A DNA stretch of 64,000 nt from Scatosoma sp045655705 (GCA_045655705.1 JAZOPU010000009.1:4318-68317), one strand, 5' to 3'. Positions 1-9,253 are shown, numbered from the stretch's first letter. A program made the numbers and translations. The notes: generated by a model not told the origin, from the sequence alone.

Positions 1-2
1 CT

Positions 3-584
3 TTCTTGATGACCGTCGGCACGCTTCCGCAAACGATATTCTTTGGCGCGTTGGCGTTGTTACCGTTTGTCTTGCTCTTTATTCCCAGTCAATTTATACT
101 CGTTGTTAGTATTATTTTATTGCTTCTTTTCGGGCTTTCGTGGGCACTGCTCGTATGGCTGGATTTTGCACAATGGGTATTTGATAAATTTATCAACCCT
201 AAAATTACAGGCGCGAAAGTGGGCAGGGGCATATATAGCAAAGACGGTTCTGCGCCCCTTACCGGCGACGATAGCGCGGCGGCGGTGGAATATCAGCGCG
301 TTATTCTTGCGCACGGCAAATCCCGCCTTGTGGCAAGACCGATAAAACCTATCGACGACTCGTTGCAGGTCTACGAATTACCGCAATCTTTCTCGCGTGA
401 GGACTTGAAACGGCTTCGTGAAAGTAAACAAAACATTATCGAAGATACGGAAGCGTATGCAGAAGAACACAAAAACGATCTTCGCTACGTGGAATATAAC
501 AAACAGTTTGAAGAACGTGAAAAAGCGCTCCAAGACGATCCCAAACGCAAAAAGAGAAAACCGCCGAAACTTATGGGCGAATAA
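3..584 (+). CDS. C-terminal part of a multi-pass membrane protein
   Basis: The reading frame is open to the window edge, so the gene is probably cut at its 5' end; a TTG-ATG at 6-11 could be an internal start. Two hydrophobic helices (about residues 10-28 and 30-52 of the visible part) are followed by a charged soluble tail of about 135 residues that is Lys/Arg/Glu-rich and ends in a run of basic residues. The helix pattern resembles the end of YesL/DUF624-type membrane proteins, but this is a weak impression. The methyltransferase gene begins 18 nt downstream, so the two may be co-transcribed. Confidence 0.6.
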   Translation, partial: FLMTVGTLPQTIFFGALALLPFVLLFIPSQFILVVSIILLLLFGLSWALLVWLDFAQWVFDKFINPKITGAKVGRGIYSKDGSAPLTGDDSAAAVEYQRVILAHGKSRLVARPIKPIDDSLQVYELPQSFSREDLKRLRESKQNIIEDTEAYAEEHKNDLRYVEYNKQFEEREKALQDDPKRKKRKPPKLMGE

Positions 585-602
585 CGCCAAGAGGTATATA
601 CA

Positions 603-1346
603 ATGGAAAAGGACGTGGCGTACGCCCATCTTGCAAAGTGGTTTGAATATCTCAACGACGACTGCGACTATGAAAACTGGTCGCAGTATTTAATTTTGAA
701 GTTACAAGAGTATCCGCTTAAAACAGGTTTAGACGTGGGCTGTGGCGGGGGCTATTTCACGCGCGCATTCCAAAAACACGGCTATATCACGACGGGTATG
801 GACGTATCGGCACAAATGCTCGATAAAGCGCAGGAAACCGCACTCAAAACGGGCGTGCGCGGGGAATATATTTTGGGGGATATCACTGAAAAAAAACCTG
901 CAAAGAAATTCGATTTCGTAACGGCGATCAACGATTGTGTGAATTATATTCCCAAAAATAAATTATCGACGGCGTTCAAAAACGTGTATTTAACGCTCAA
1001 AAGCGGCGGTGTGTTTTTGTTTGATATTAGTTCTAAACGCAAGTTTCAAAGCAAGATTGCAAATACTATAAGCGCGGACGATCGGGAAGATATCACGTAC
1101 CTTTCGTTTGGCAACGTAGAAGGCGAAACGGCAACGCTGGACGTAACGCTTTTTGTCAAAGATGCGGACGGAAAATTTAACCGCTTGGACGAACGGCACG
1201 TGCAATATATATATACGGAAGAAGAAATTGTTTCCGCTTTAAAAGAAAACGGATTTGCCATTCGCCAAGTGGAAGGGCATATGGGCGAAGATAAAGAAAC
1301 GAGTGATAGGCTCACGTTTTTGGCGCAAAAGGAGAAGAAAGTATGA
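603..1346 (+). CDS. class I SAM-dependent methyltransferase
   Basis: This is a 247-residue Rossmann-fold methyltransferase. SAM-binding motif I (DVGCGGGYF) lies near residues 44-52, an acidic motif II (GMDVSA) follows about 20 residues later, and motif IV/post-I (FVTAINDCVNYI) is near residue 105. The substrate cannot be told from sequence; such stand-alone enzymes act on small molecules, lipids, RNA or protein. The start ATG at 603 lies about 8 nt after an AGAGG-like ribosome site. The end overlaps the hslO start by 4 nt (ATGA), suggesting translational coupling. Confidence 0.8.
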   Translation: MEKDVAYAHLAKWFEYLNDDCDYENWSQYLILKLQEYPLKTGLDVGCGGGYFTRAFQKHGYITTGMDVSAQMLDKAQETALKTGVRGEYILGDITEKKPAKKFDFVTAINDCVNYIPKNKLSTAFKNVYLTLKSGGVFLFDISSKRKFQSKIANTISADDREDITYLSFGNVEGETATLDVTLFVKDADGKFNRLDERHVQYIYTEEEIVSALKENGFAIRQVEGHMGEDKETSDRLTFLAQKEKKV

Positions 1347-2179
1347 ACGTTACCCGTGCGCTTATCATGAACGAACAAGTGTCGTTCACGCTCGCAAACA
1401 CCACGGATATGGTGAAAGAAGCGGTCAAATTACATTCGCTTGCCCCCACTTCCGCGCTCGTGCTTGGGAAAGCGCTTTCCGCAATGACCTTTATGAGCGC
1501 GTGTTTAAAACAGGAAACGGGCGAAATCTCCCTTGCCGTGCAAGCCGACGGCTTAGGCGGGCAAATTTGTGTTTCGGGCAATCATAAGCTGTTTTTGCGC
1601 GGATTTATCCAAAACACCGCTATTATCAACGCAACCGAGCAAGAATGTTTGGGTGAAGGCGCGCTCACGATCATTCGCGACGACGGGTATAACCGTCCGT
1701 TTGTGGGTAGTTGCGCGTTGATAAAAGACGGCGGGATAGACGAGGCGTTTGAAGAATATTTTAAGGTGAGCGAACAGCTCCCCACGCGTATGAAAACGGT
1801 GGTGGAAACGGACGAAAACGGACGGGTGGTTTTTGCGGGCGTAGCAGTATTGCAACCCTTGCCCTTTGCCGATATAAAAACGCTGGAAGCCGTGAAAGAA
1901 ATACCGCTAACCACTGTTCTTGCCCAACTTAAAAAGGCAAAAACGGAAGAAACGGTCAACGGATTTTTCCTCGATTGCACGGCTATGCAAACGCGTACGG
2001 CGCAATATAAATGCAATTGTTCCAAAGGCTATCTTTCACGCGTACTTGTAACCTTAGGCGAAGAACAGCTTCGCGAAATCATCAAGCAAGACGGCAAGGT
2101 AAGCGTGCATTGTCATTATTGCAATCAAGACTACGTGTTCACGGATAAAGACGCCGACGCATTATTTCAAAAGGACTAA
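1343..2179 (+). CDS. hslO: Hsp33, redox-regulated chaperonin
   Basis: Hsp33 is a cytosolic holdase chaperone switched on by oxidation. The protein has 278 residues, close to the family norm of about 290. The C-terminal zinc redox switch is intact: CNC at about 224-226 and CHYC at about 257-260, giving the four zinc-binding cysteines of the CxC...CxxC motif. The N-terminal part has the usual Gly-rich LAVQADGLGGQI strand region. It overlaps the upstream methyltransferase by ATGA and is followed after 2 nt by a TPR gene, so it sits inside an operon. No dedicated promoter is visible. Confidence 0.93.
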   Translation: MNVTRALIMNEQVSFTLANTTDMVKEAVKLHSLAPTSALVLGKALSAMTFMSACLKQETGEISLAVQADGLGGQICVSGNHKLFLRGFIQNTAIINATEQECLGEGALTIIRDDGYNRPFVGSCALIKDGGIDEAFEEYFKVSEQLPTRMKTVVETDENGRVVFAGVAVLQPLPFADIKTLEAVKEIPLTTVLAQLKKAKTEETVNGFFLDCTAMQTRTAQYKCNCSKGYLSRVLVTLGEEQLREIIKQDGKVSVHCHYCNQDYVFTDKDADALFQKD

Positions 2180-2181
2180 CA

Positions 2182-3894
2182 ATGAAAGAACGTAAGACGA
2201 AAAAAATAGATTTCAGCTATAAACGGCTGGGCGCGCAAGCGGATAAATATTATAACGAGGGAAGATATCTTTCCGCGTTACGCCTTGCGTATCGTCAATA
2301 CGAGCTCTACGGCGGGGACGGCGACGTGTATACCCGTCTTGCCGATATCTACGAGGGTATGGGATTGCACGCGTCGGCAAATAGCTGGTGGTATAAATTT
2401 TTGGATATTGCAAGCGAAGAAGATTTGCCCGATATCTACGAGGGACTTGCCGTCAATTATTTGAATATGGGGCAGGATTCTGCTTCCGCATATTATTATA
2501 ATCGTTTAATCGACGTGGACGATCAACTGAGCAACGAATCGAAAATGGAGATTATTGGCGCGTTCGCCAAAGACAAACGCGCGGGTTTCCGTTTCGTGTA
2601 TCCGCCTAAGATCGCGGATTATACCAAAGAAGTGGACTACGGCTCGCGTGCGCTCAAAGCAGGCGATACAAAGCGTGCGATAAATATTTTATCTCGCGTG
2701 GAAAAAGGCTCGAAAGAATATGCCGAAGCCAAAGAAATGCAAGCGGTTGCATACCTTTTGGACGGCGACGTGCAAAACGCAAAAGACGCTTGCCAGGAAA
2801 TTTTGCAGGAAAACCCCGACGATATCCGCACCCAAGCCACCCTTGCCGCGGTATATTTAGAAGAAGGGAAAAACGAAGAAAGTCTTGCAATCGCTTGGAA
2901 ATTATACGCGCAAAAGCAGGATAGCGTGGACGATTTATATAAAGTGGCAACCGTTTGTTGTGAAAACGGGTTGCACGAGCAAGCGTATGAAAAGTTTTGC
3001 GCGTTGGAAGAAAAGATCCCGTTTGAAGGGCGAATGTTATATTTCAAAGCGGTTTCGGCGTATAAATGCGGGCGGATAGAAGAAGCGGAAAAAGCGTTCG
3101 ATATGCTTTGCACGGTCTATCCCGACGCGGAAGTGGCGAAATATTATCTCAAAGCCTTGCGCTTACGCGGAGAAGAAGACGCGCCGAGTATGGAAGAAAT
3201 CAATTATTTTTATCATATTCCGCAAGCGGAACGGGAAGCGCGTTGTCGCTATCTCGTGCACATGGGGCGTTGCAGTAAAGACGAAGCGCCCATTTTTGGT
3301 TTGATCGCTTCGCACGATAGATACTTTCAATGGTGTTTCGACGAAATGGACGGCACGGATCACGATTTGCAATATTTGGCAATCGTTTCCGCCGAGCACG
3401 TGGGCGCGGACGATTTCTTGCGGGAGATTATGTTGGATGCGGACGTTGCCGACGTTTTGAAGGTGGAAACGTTGCGCCTGCTGTATATGCGTAACGAAGA
3501 AACGGAAATGGGCGTGGTGCTTTGTCATATCTATCGTAAACTTTTGTTATTGCCTATAAAGCTTGGCAGAAAACGCCGTAAAAAATTTCTTGAAGCGTAT
3601 GCAAAGGTTGCCTCTAAATTCGTGGTGGTGAGCGATCGCCACGGCTTACGAATACAGCAATCGTCGGAAAAATTATATAGAGCGCTTGAACGGTATAACG
3701 CGTTAGATTTGATGGACAATTCCGACGATTGCGCGTGCGCGATATTTTTGGCTTCGGGCTTGAAAGAGCTGGGCACGGACGTGGATAAAATCGCGGAGGC
3801 ATTCGACGCAAACCCTGCCAAGGTAAGGGTATTGCTGACCTACTTGGAGAGTAAAAAATTAGAAGAAAAGGAACAAGAAAATGAAACTCATTGA
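2182..3894 (+). CDS. tetratricopeptide-repeat protein
   Basis: A 570-residue, predominantly helical protein. Repeats with the TPR spacing of small and large residues are visible from about residue 10 to 330 (for example RLADIYEGMG, LAVNYLNMG, LAAVYLEEG and KAVSAYKCG, each about 34 residues from the next). The last 200 residues do not show clear repeats and end with a very charged KLEEKEQ tail. No signal peptide or membrane helix is seen, so a cytosolic scaffold or assembly role is likely. It starts 2 nt after hslO and overlaps the next gene by 14 nt, which suggests coupled translation. Its partner is unknown. Confidence 0.75.
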   Translation: MKERKTKKIDFSYKRLGAQADKYYNEGRYLSALRLAYRQYELYGGDGDVYTRLADIYEGMGLHASANSWWYKFLDIASEEDLPDIYEGLAVNYLNMGQDSASAYYYNRLIDVDDQLSNESKMEIIGAFAKDKRAGFRFVYPPKIADYTKEVDYGSRALKAGDTKRAINILSRVEKGSKEYAEAKEMQAVAYLLDGDVQNAKDACQEILQENPDDIRTQATLAAVYLEEGKNEESLAIAWKLYAQKQDSVDDLYKVATVCCENGLHEQAYEKFCALEEKIPFEGRMLYFKAVSAYKCGRIEEAEKAFDMLCTVYPDAEVAKYYLKALRLRGEEDAPSMEEINYFYHIPQAEREARCRYLVHMGRCSKDEAPIFGLIASHDRYFQWCFDEMDGTDHDLQYLAIVSAEHVGADDFLREIMLDADVADVLKVETLRLLYMRNEETEMGVVLCHIYRKLLLLPIKLGRKRRKKFLEAYAKVASKFVVVSDRHGLRIQQSSEKLYRALERYNALDLMDNSDDCACAIFLASGLKELGTDVDKIAEAFDANPAKVRVLLTYLESKKLEEKEQENETH

Positions 3895-4717
3895 TTTCGA
3901 CGGACTGTTTGACGAAAAATTAACACAGTTTATGGAAGAAAACAAAAACAAATACACGGAAAAACAATGGGAAGATATTATCCCCAAGCTGTATAAAAAA
4001 TTCGGGGATACGTTCGTGGCAAAGGTAAAATGCACGCCCAAAGAATACTATGCTAAAATGACGGATAGCGAGCTTGTGCAAACGCTGATTGCGCATATTG
4101 AAAGCGATATTCCCGCGCCCGAATTTTTGTGTGCGGAGATTGCGCAAAGGGGGGAAGTGGAAACGCTTGCGCCTATGCTCAAAAGTGATAACACGCAAGT
4201 TGCGACCTACGCGCTCAATTTGATTGGAGATGATAAACGGGTATACGACGAGTATTTTGCGATTCTACAAAAGGAAAATGCCGACGTGGATTTACAAAAC
4301 GACGTGATCGATATTTTCAAACTGCACGCCGACGAGATGAAAGACCGCGCGCTTGCGTTTTATAAACAAGGCATAGCCAAAGAAGCGATGCTGGAAATTC
4401 TTTCGCGTGTGCACGCGCGCGACGATGAAATATACGCGCTTCTTATGGAAAACTTTTTAACGTATACGAATATTCCTATGCACGCAAGCTATCTTGCGGC
4501 ATACGGCGACGAACGCGCACTCAAACCGCTTCTTGCAAAAATCGAAGATCTTTCTATCGGGTTTGTGGAATTCCAAGAGCTTAAATACGCGATCGAAGCA
4601 CTTGGCGGGCAATACGATACTCCGCGTGATTTCACCGCTGATAAAGATTATTTAGAAGTGGAAGCGCAAGGGCGTAAAATCACCGCGTCCTATGAAACGG
4701 ACGAGCCGAGAAGTTAA
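3881..4717 (+). CDS. helical HEAT-like repeat protein, unknown function
   Basis: A 278-residue acidic helical protein. The middle part (about 80-200) has paired helices of roughly 30 residues, such as EVETLAPMLKSDNTQVATYA and DVIDIFKLHADEMKDRALAFY, reminiscent of HEAT or PBS-lyase repeats. The C terminus returns to the same pattern (ERALKPLLAKIEDL) before a basic end. The start overlaps the TPR gene by 14 nt. A terminator follows at 4751-4796, so this is probably the last gene of the operon that includes hslO. I do not recognise a named family. Confidence 0.65.
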   Translation: MKLIDFDGLFDEKLTQFMEENKNKYTEKQWEDIIPKLYKKFGDTFVAKVKCTPKEYYAKMTDSELVQTLIAHIESDIPAPEFLCAEIAQRGEVETLAPMLKSDNTQVATYALNLIGDDKRVYDEYFAILQKENADVDLQNDVIDIFKLHADEMKDRALAFYKQGIAKEAMLEILSRVHARDDEIYALLMENFLTYTNIPMHASYLAAYGDERALKPLLAKIEDLSIGFVEFQELKYAIEALGGQYDTPRDFTADKDYLEVEAQGRKITASYETDEPRS

Positions 4718-4750
4718 AAAGCTTGTTAAAATTATACATAAACGATTTTT

Positions 4751-4796
4751 TCTCCGCATATAGTAAACCGTAAGGTTTGCCTGCGGAGATTTTTTC
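4751..4796 (+). terminator. intrinsic terminator after the HEAT-like gene
   Basis: An 8-bp outer stem TCTCCGCA/TGCGGAGA encloses a second inner stem (TAAACC/GGTTTG around GTAA) and is followed by a run of six T. It separates the hslO-TPR-HEAT operon from spoIVA. Confidence 0.8.
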
Positions 4797-4831
4797 TAAA
4801 AAACCCGCGTGGTCACGATGGGAGGTCGTTG

Positions 4832-6301
4832 ATGGAAAATTACAGCGTATACGAAGACATTGCAAATCGCACGGGCGGGGATATTTACATAGGCGTGGTA
4901 GGCCCCGTGCGCACGGGTAAATCCACGTTTATTCGGCGTTTTATGGAAACGCTCGTATTGCCGAGCGTGCCGAGTGAAAAGCTCAAAGAGATGACGGACG
5001 AATTACCGCAAGCGGCGGCGGGGAAAACGGTAATGACGACCGAACCCAAATTCGTACCCGCAAAAGCGGCAAAGATCCAAGTGGCGAAAGGGGCTAAGGC
5101 TTCCGTTCGGCTGGTAGATTGCGTGGGGTTTGGCGTGGAGGGAGCGAGCGGGTTTGAAGAAGACGGCGCGCCCCGCCTTGTCAAAACGCCTTGGCAAGAA
5201 ACGCCTATGCCCTTTGAACAGGCGGCGGCTGTCGGCACGGAAAAGGTGATTAGGGAACATTCGACGATCGGCATTTTGGTAACGACGGACGGCAGTATCA
5301 CCGATATCCCGCGCACTGCGTATATTGCCGCGGAAGAGCGGGCGGTGGCGGAGCTGAAAACGCTCGAAAAGCCGTTTGTAATCGTTTTGAACTGCAAAAA
5401 ACCGTCCACGCAATCGGCGCTGAAAAAATCGCTCGAAGAAAAATACGGAGCACCCGTACTTGCGCTCAACGTGGAAAATATGAGTGAAGAAGATATTTGC
5501 GAAGTGTTGCAAAAAGCCCTGCTTGAATTCCCGCTCGTAGCCATTGACGTAAGCCTGCCCAAATGGTTGCAATCATTCAACGAAAGCAACCGCGTGATTG
5601 GTTCGCTTATGGAAAAAATCCGTCGGGTTGCGCCCACGCTTCAAAAAATGCGCGATTTGTTTGCGCTGGAAAAACTGTTTGACGAAAAGGACGATTTCTA
5701 TAACCCCGAAGAGATCAAAATGGATCTTGGGCGCGGGCAGGCGGAGATTTTGCTCAACTGCCACGAAGACCTTTTCTACCGCGTGTTGAGCGAAGAATGC
5801 GGAGAGACGATCGACGGCGAGCTTGGGCTTATGCGCTACGTTTGCGCGCTTGCGGACACGAAAAATAAATATGATAAAATCAAGGGCGCGTTTAAAGATG
5901 CGGAAGAATACGGCTATGGGATCGTGTGCCCTACGGCAAGCGACTACGAGCTGGAAAAACCGTCGCTGTCCAAAAAGAGCGCGGGGTATGGCGTGAAGTT
6001 CAAAGCCAACGCCACGAGTTATCATATCGTGAAAGTGGACGTATCGGGGGTAGTCAATCCCATTATCGGCACGAAACAGCAAGGTGATCAGTTCTTGGAC
6101 GAAACGCTTAAAGCGTATGAAGAAGATAACGGCGAGCTTTGGGAAACGAATATATTCGGCAGGTCCTTGCGTGCGCTCGTTGGCGACGAGCTTTCGTCGA
6201 AGTCAGACGCTATGCCCGGCGAGCTGAAACGCAAAATGCGTAAGACGATGACGCGTATCGTCAACGACGGTAAAAATAACTGCATTTGTTTGCTTTTTTA
6301 A
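4832..6301 (+). CDS. spoIVA: stage IV sporulation protein A, spore coat ATPase
   Basis: SpoIVA polymerises on the outer forespore membrane through ATP hydrolysis and forms the base of the spore coat. The protein has 489 residues, close to the 492 of Bacillus subtilis as I remember it. It opens with the family signature (IANRTGGDIYIGVVG) and a Walker A variant GPVRTGKST near residues 25-33; VRLVDCVGFG follows near 90-100, and the C terminus holds the conserved IFGRSL block. The ATG at 4832 is preferred over the TTG at 4829 because GGAGG (4821-4825) lies 6 nt before it. Sigma-E control is expected from the family but no sigma-E promoter could be identified. It marks the organism as an endospore former. 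Confidence 0.97.
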   Translation: MENYSVYEDIANRTGGDIYIGVVGPVRTGKSTFIRRFMETLVLPSVPSEKLKEMTDELPQAAAGKTVMTTEPKFVPAKAAKIQVAKGAKASVRLVDCVGFGVEGASGFEEDGAPRLVKTPWQETPMPFEQAAAVGTEKVIREHSTIGILVTTDGSITDIPRTAYIAAEERAVAELKTLEKPFVIVLNCKKPSTQSALKKSLEEKYGAPVLALNVENMSEEDICEVLQKALLEFPLVAIDVSLPKWLQSFNESNRVIGSLMEKIRRVAPTLQKMRDLFALEKLFDEKDDFYNPEEIKMDLGRGQAEILLNCHEDLFYRVLSEECGETIDGELGLMRYVCALADTKNKYDKIKGAFKDAEEYGYGIVCPTASDYELEKPSLSKKSAGYGVKFKANATSYHIVKVDVSGVVNPIIGTKQQGDQFLDETLKAYEEDNGELWETNIFGRSLRALVGDELSSKSDAMPGELKRKMRKTMTRIVNDGKNNCICLLF

Positions 6302-6362
6302 AGGCATAAAAGAACGCGAAAAGGGATATACTTTTTACAAACTTCTAATCGGGGGATTTTGT

Positions 6363-6518
6363 ATGAGTAGATCGTCGAAGAATAAAAAGAACAAAGTACC
6401 GAAGATAACGGAAGAAGAATACGCGGCGTATTTATCCACGCTCAAAGCACCTGAAACGCAAATGGTGGAAAAGCAAAGCGAACAATGCGTGCAAAACGCG
6501 CAAATTAAAACGGAATAA
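6363..6518 (+). CDS. small basic protein of 51 residues
   Basis: ATG at 6363 follows a GGGGGA ribosome site, and the frame runs to TAA at 6516-6518. The N terminus is Lys/Ser/Asn-rich (MSRSSKNKKNKVPK), then comes TEEEYAAYLSTLKAPE and a Gln-rich tail with one Cys. A clear terminator follows directly. It lies 61 nt after spoIVA; the gap holds GCATAA (6304-6309) and GGGATATACT (6323-6332), which loosely resemble forespore sigma-F/G elements. A sporulation role is only an inference from position. I do not recognise the family. Confidence 0.6.
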   Translation: MSRSSKNKKNKVPKITEEEYAAYLSTLKAPETQMVEKQSEQCVQNAQIKTE

Positions 6519-6522
6519 AATA

Positions 6523-6548
6523 GAAACACGCCGTTTACGGTGTGTTTC
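6523..6548 (+). terminator. hairpin terminator after the 51-residue gene
   Basis: An 11-bp stem (GAAACACGCCG with its complement, one G-T pair) closes on a TTTA loop. The U-tract is short (TT, then CTTCGCG), so termination may be partial and glgP could receive read-through. Confidence 0.7.
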
Positions 6549-6570
6549 TTCGCGTTTAAAAGGGGGAACT

Positions 6571-8880
6571 ATGCGGTTTGATGAAAAAGAATTTCTAAAA
6601 GATTTAGACCTTTTGCTTGCGGGCGAGAATGAAACTACGCAAACGGCGAGCGGAAAACAGCTTTATAACGCCTTTTCCAAAACGGTAATGGCAAAGCTAC
6701 ACGAGGATTGGGAAAAGTCCAAGACGGCACATAAACGCCGTTGCGGGTATATGTCCGCGGAGTTTTTACTGGGGCGCGCTATCTTTTCCAACTTGCTAAA
6801 TTTGGGTATACTCGATAAAGCTCGCGAACTTTTGAAAACGCGCGGGTTGGAACTGTACGAGTTTGAACAGGTAGAAGACGCCGCTCTTGGCAACGGCGGG
6901 CTTGGCAGACTTGCCGCCTGCTTTTTGGATAGCGCCGCCACGCACGATTTGCCTTTGGACGGGTATGGACTTCGCTATCGCTACGGGCTTTTCAAACAAC
7001 GCTTTGAAGACGGGTTTCAAAAGGAATTTGGCGACGACTGGCTCTCCTTTGGCGACCCTTGGAGCGTGAGAAAGGAAGAAGATAGTGTAGTGGTGGAGTT
7101 TGCCGATTTTTGCGTGCGCGCCGTGCCCTACGACACGCCCGTGATCGGGTATAAAAACGGCACAATCAATACGTTGCGACTTTGGCAAAGCGAGCCTGTG
7201 TGCGCGTTTGATTTCACATGCTTTGACTGTATGCAAGGGGAGCAAACGGCGAAAGAGAATTTTAAGGCTACGCAAATCACCGCGGTTTTATACCCCAACG
7301 ATAACACGGACGAGGGCAAAAAATTGCGCCTTCGTCAACAGTATTTTATGGTTTCCGCGTCCTTACAGGATATTTTGTGCACGCTTAAAAAGCAAGGGAA
7401 AAATTTGCGCGAGCTTTTTCACTATCAAGTTTTGCAACTCAACGACACGCACCCCGTGCTTGCCGTGCCCGAGCTTATACGCTTATTAGAAAAAGAAGAT
7501 ATGCAGTTTGACGACGCGTTCGAGATTTGTAAAAAAACGTTCAATTTCACCAACCATACGGTGCTTTCGGAAGCGTTGGAGCGTTGGCGCGGGGAGATGG
7601 TGCGGGAAATTTTACCCGATATTTGGTCAGTGATCGAAAAAATCCAAGACAGGATAGAACGGGAGCTTGGGGATAGAGAAAAGTTTTTTATCGTCAAAGA
7701 CGACGTGGTGTATATGGCGAATTTGGCAATTTACGCGTGTGGAAAAGTCAACGGCGTGGCGAAGATACACACGGAGATTTTGAAAGCGGAAACGTTTAAA
7801 AATTGGCACGAAATTTATCCTGATAAATTTGTCAACGTTACCAACGGTATCACGCCAAGACGGTGGCTGCTACTCAACAATCCTTTACTCGCGGAAGAAA
7901 TTCGCGTGCGTATTGGAACGGGTTTTGAAACGCATTTGCCCGAGCTTGAAAAACTCAAAGCGTTTATTAGCGACGAAACGTTTTGTAAGCGTTTTGAAGA
8001 GATTAAGTCGCTAAATAAACGCCGTTTGGCGGAATATATTCGCAAAAAAGAGAACGTGGATATTCCCGAGCATTTCATTTTCGATACGCAAATTAAGCGT
8101 TTGCACGAATATAAACGTCAGCTTATGAACGCGCTTTCGCTGGTGTATATTTATAACGGGATTAAGGATAAAAGTATTCAGGATTTCAAGCCCACGGCGT
8201 TTTTGTTCGGGGCGAAAGCCGCGCCGGGGTATTATAACGCCAAGGCGATTATTAAATTTATTAACGAGATCGCAAAAAAGATCAATATGGATAGCGAAGT
8301 GGCGGATACAATGCGCGTAGTGTTCGTGCAAAACTACGACGTTTCGTATGCCGAAAAAATCGTTTGCGCGTCCGACGTTTCCGAACAAATTTCTATGGCG
8401 GGAATGGAAGCGAGCGGAACGGGGAATATGAAGTTTATGCTAAACGGCACGGTTACGCTGGGCACTTTGGACGGCGCGAACGTGGAAATTTGTGAAGAAG
8501 CGGGCAGGGAAAATAATTATATTTTCGGTGCGACGGTAGAAGAAGCGGCGGCGGTCAAACGAGCGTATGATCCTTTGAAGATATTAGAAAAAAATCCCGC
8601 CTTGAAAAAGGCGGTGGAGAGCTTGATCGACGGCACGTTTTCCGACGGGGATACGGGCGCATTGCAAAGTGTGTACGATTCCTTAACGAAAGGGGAACAA
8701 GCGGATAGATATTTAGTGCTTTATGATTTTGAAGCATATATACGGGCAAAGATGAAGATAAACGTTGATTACGGGAGCAGGGAATTTACCCAAAAATGCT
8801 TGTATAATATGGCGAGTGCGGGGAAATTCTCGGCGGATAGATCGGTGAAAGAGTACGCAAAGAAAATTTGGAAAATATAG
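6571..8880 (+). CDS. glgP: glycogen/maltodextrin phosphorylase
   Basis: The enzyme releases glucose 1-phosphate from alpha-1,4-glucans with a pyridoxal phosphate cofactor. It has 769 residues, slightly shorter than the usual 800 or more. Family blocks are present in order: GYMSAEFLLGR near 50, ALGNGGLGRLAACFLDS near 108, LNDTHP near 290, VTNGITPRRW near 423, and the PLP site EASGTGNMKFMLNGT with the lysine near residue 621. An AGGGGGA ribosome site precedes ATG 6571. No other glycogen gene is adjacent, so it stands alone as a monocistronic or read-through gene. It is followed by a tRNA with its own promoter. Confidence 0.95.
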   Translation: MRFDEKEFLKDLDLLLAGENETTQTASGKQLYNAFSKTVMAKLHEDWEKSKTAHKRRCGYMSAEFLLGRAIFSNLLNLGILDKARELLKTRGLELYEFEQVEDAALGNGGLGRLAACFLDSAATHDLPLDGYGLRYRYGLFKQRFEDGFQKEFGDDWLSFGDPWSVRKEEDSVVVEFADFCVRAVPYDTPVIGYKNGTINTLRLWQSEPVCAFDFTCFDCMQGEQTAKENFKATQITAVLYPNDNTDEGKKLRLRQQYFMVSASLQDILCTLKKQGKNLRELFHYQVLQLNDTHPVLAVPELIRLLEKEDMQFDDAFEICKKTFNFTNHTVLSEALERWRGEMVREILPDIWSVIEKIQDRIERELGDREKFFIVKDDVVYMANLAIYACGKVNGVAKIHTEILKAETFKNWHEIYPDKFVNVTNGITPRRWLLLNNPLLAEEIRVRIGTGFETHLPELEKLKAFISDETFCKRFEEIKSLNKRRLAEYIRKKENVDIPEHFIFDTQIKRLHEYKRQLMNALSLVYIYNGIKDKSIQDFKPTAFLFGAKAAPGYYNAKAIIKFINEIAKKINMDSEVADTMRVVFVQNYDVSYAEKIVCASDVSEQISMAGMEASGTGNMKFMLNGTVTLGTLDGANVEICEEAGRENNYIFGATVEEAAAVKRAYDPLKILEKNPALKKAVESLIDGTFSDGDTGALQSVYDSLTKGEQADRYLVLYDFEAYIRAKMKINVDYGSREFTQKCLYNMASAGKFSADRSVKEYAKKIWKI

Positions 8881-8930
8881 AAAAAACACGCCTTGATTGA
8901 AAAATAGTTATAATAGTGCGCGAAAAAAGA

Positions 8931-8959
8931 TTGACATTTGAAATCGCATTTGATATAAT
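8931..8959 (+). promoter_or_regulatory. sigma-A promoter of tRNA-Pro
   Basis: Perfect TTGACA (8931-8936) and TATAAT (8954-8959) with a 17-bp spacer. Predicted transcription start is near 8966, about 26 nt before the mature tRNA. Confidence 0.9.
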
Positions 8960-8991
8960 GAATGCGTTTGTTGAGAAAATAAGCAAACAAT

Positions 8992-9067
8992 CGAGGCGTA
9001 GCGCAGCTGGTAGCGCGCAGCGTTCGGGACGCTGAGGTCGTGGGTTCGATCCCCGTCGCCTCGACCA
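8992..9067 (+). tRNA. tRNA-Pro, anticodon CGG
   Basis: A full cloverleaf can be drawn. The acceptor CGAGGCG pairs with CGCCTCG, the D arm is GCGC...GCGC, and the anticodon stem CAGCG/CGCTG holds the loop TTCGGGA with anticodon CGG. The T arm contains GGGTTCGATCCC, and the 3' end has A73 with an encoded CCA. It decodes CCG proline codons. It has its own consensus promoter and terminator. The prolyl-tRNA synthetase lies about 3.5 kb downstream. Confidence 0.95.
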
Positions 9068-9070
9068 AAA

Positions 9071-9115
9071 CAAACCCTCGTGAAAAATCGTTGATTTTTC
9101 ACGAGGGGATTTTGT
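9071..9115 (+). terminator. terminator of the tRNA-Pro unit
   Basis: A 15-bp perfect stem (9075-9089 with 9093-9107) on a GTT loop, extended by CAAA/TTTG at the base, followed by a short T-rich stretch. Confidence 0.85.
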
Positions 9116-9178
9116 TCTTACGCACGTTTTAAAAAGTGAAAACACCTTAATAAAAATTGCAAAAAACCGTCGGAACAG

Positions 9179-9207
9179 TTGCATTTATAAATGTTATGTG
9201 TTAAAAT
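9179..9207 (+). promoter_or_regulatory. sigma-A promoter of the YitT-family gene
   Basis: TTGCAT (9179-9184) and TAAAAT (9202-9207) with 17 bp between them, about 40 nt upstream of the start codon. Confidence 0.7.
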
Positions 9208-9253
9208 AATTGCATACTATTTGGCGGTAATGACGATATAAAAGGAAAAGCAA

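Noticed and set aside
4729..4764. Sigma-E promoter for spoIVA inside the terminator
   Set aside because: AATTATA and CATATAGT are too far apart (about 20 bp) and overlap the terminator stem.
6304..6332. Firm sigma-G promoter call for the 51-residue gene
   Set aside because: The GCATAA and ATATACT elements are only a loose match and the spacing is not decisive, so it is kept only as a hint.
8908..9184. Minus-strand frames with GDRTHD- and ATGIEPT-like peptides over the tRNA gene
   Set aside because: These are the well-known false proteins read antisense through tRNA genes. The plus-strand cloverleaf, promoter and terminator explain the region.
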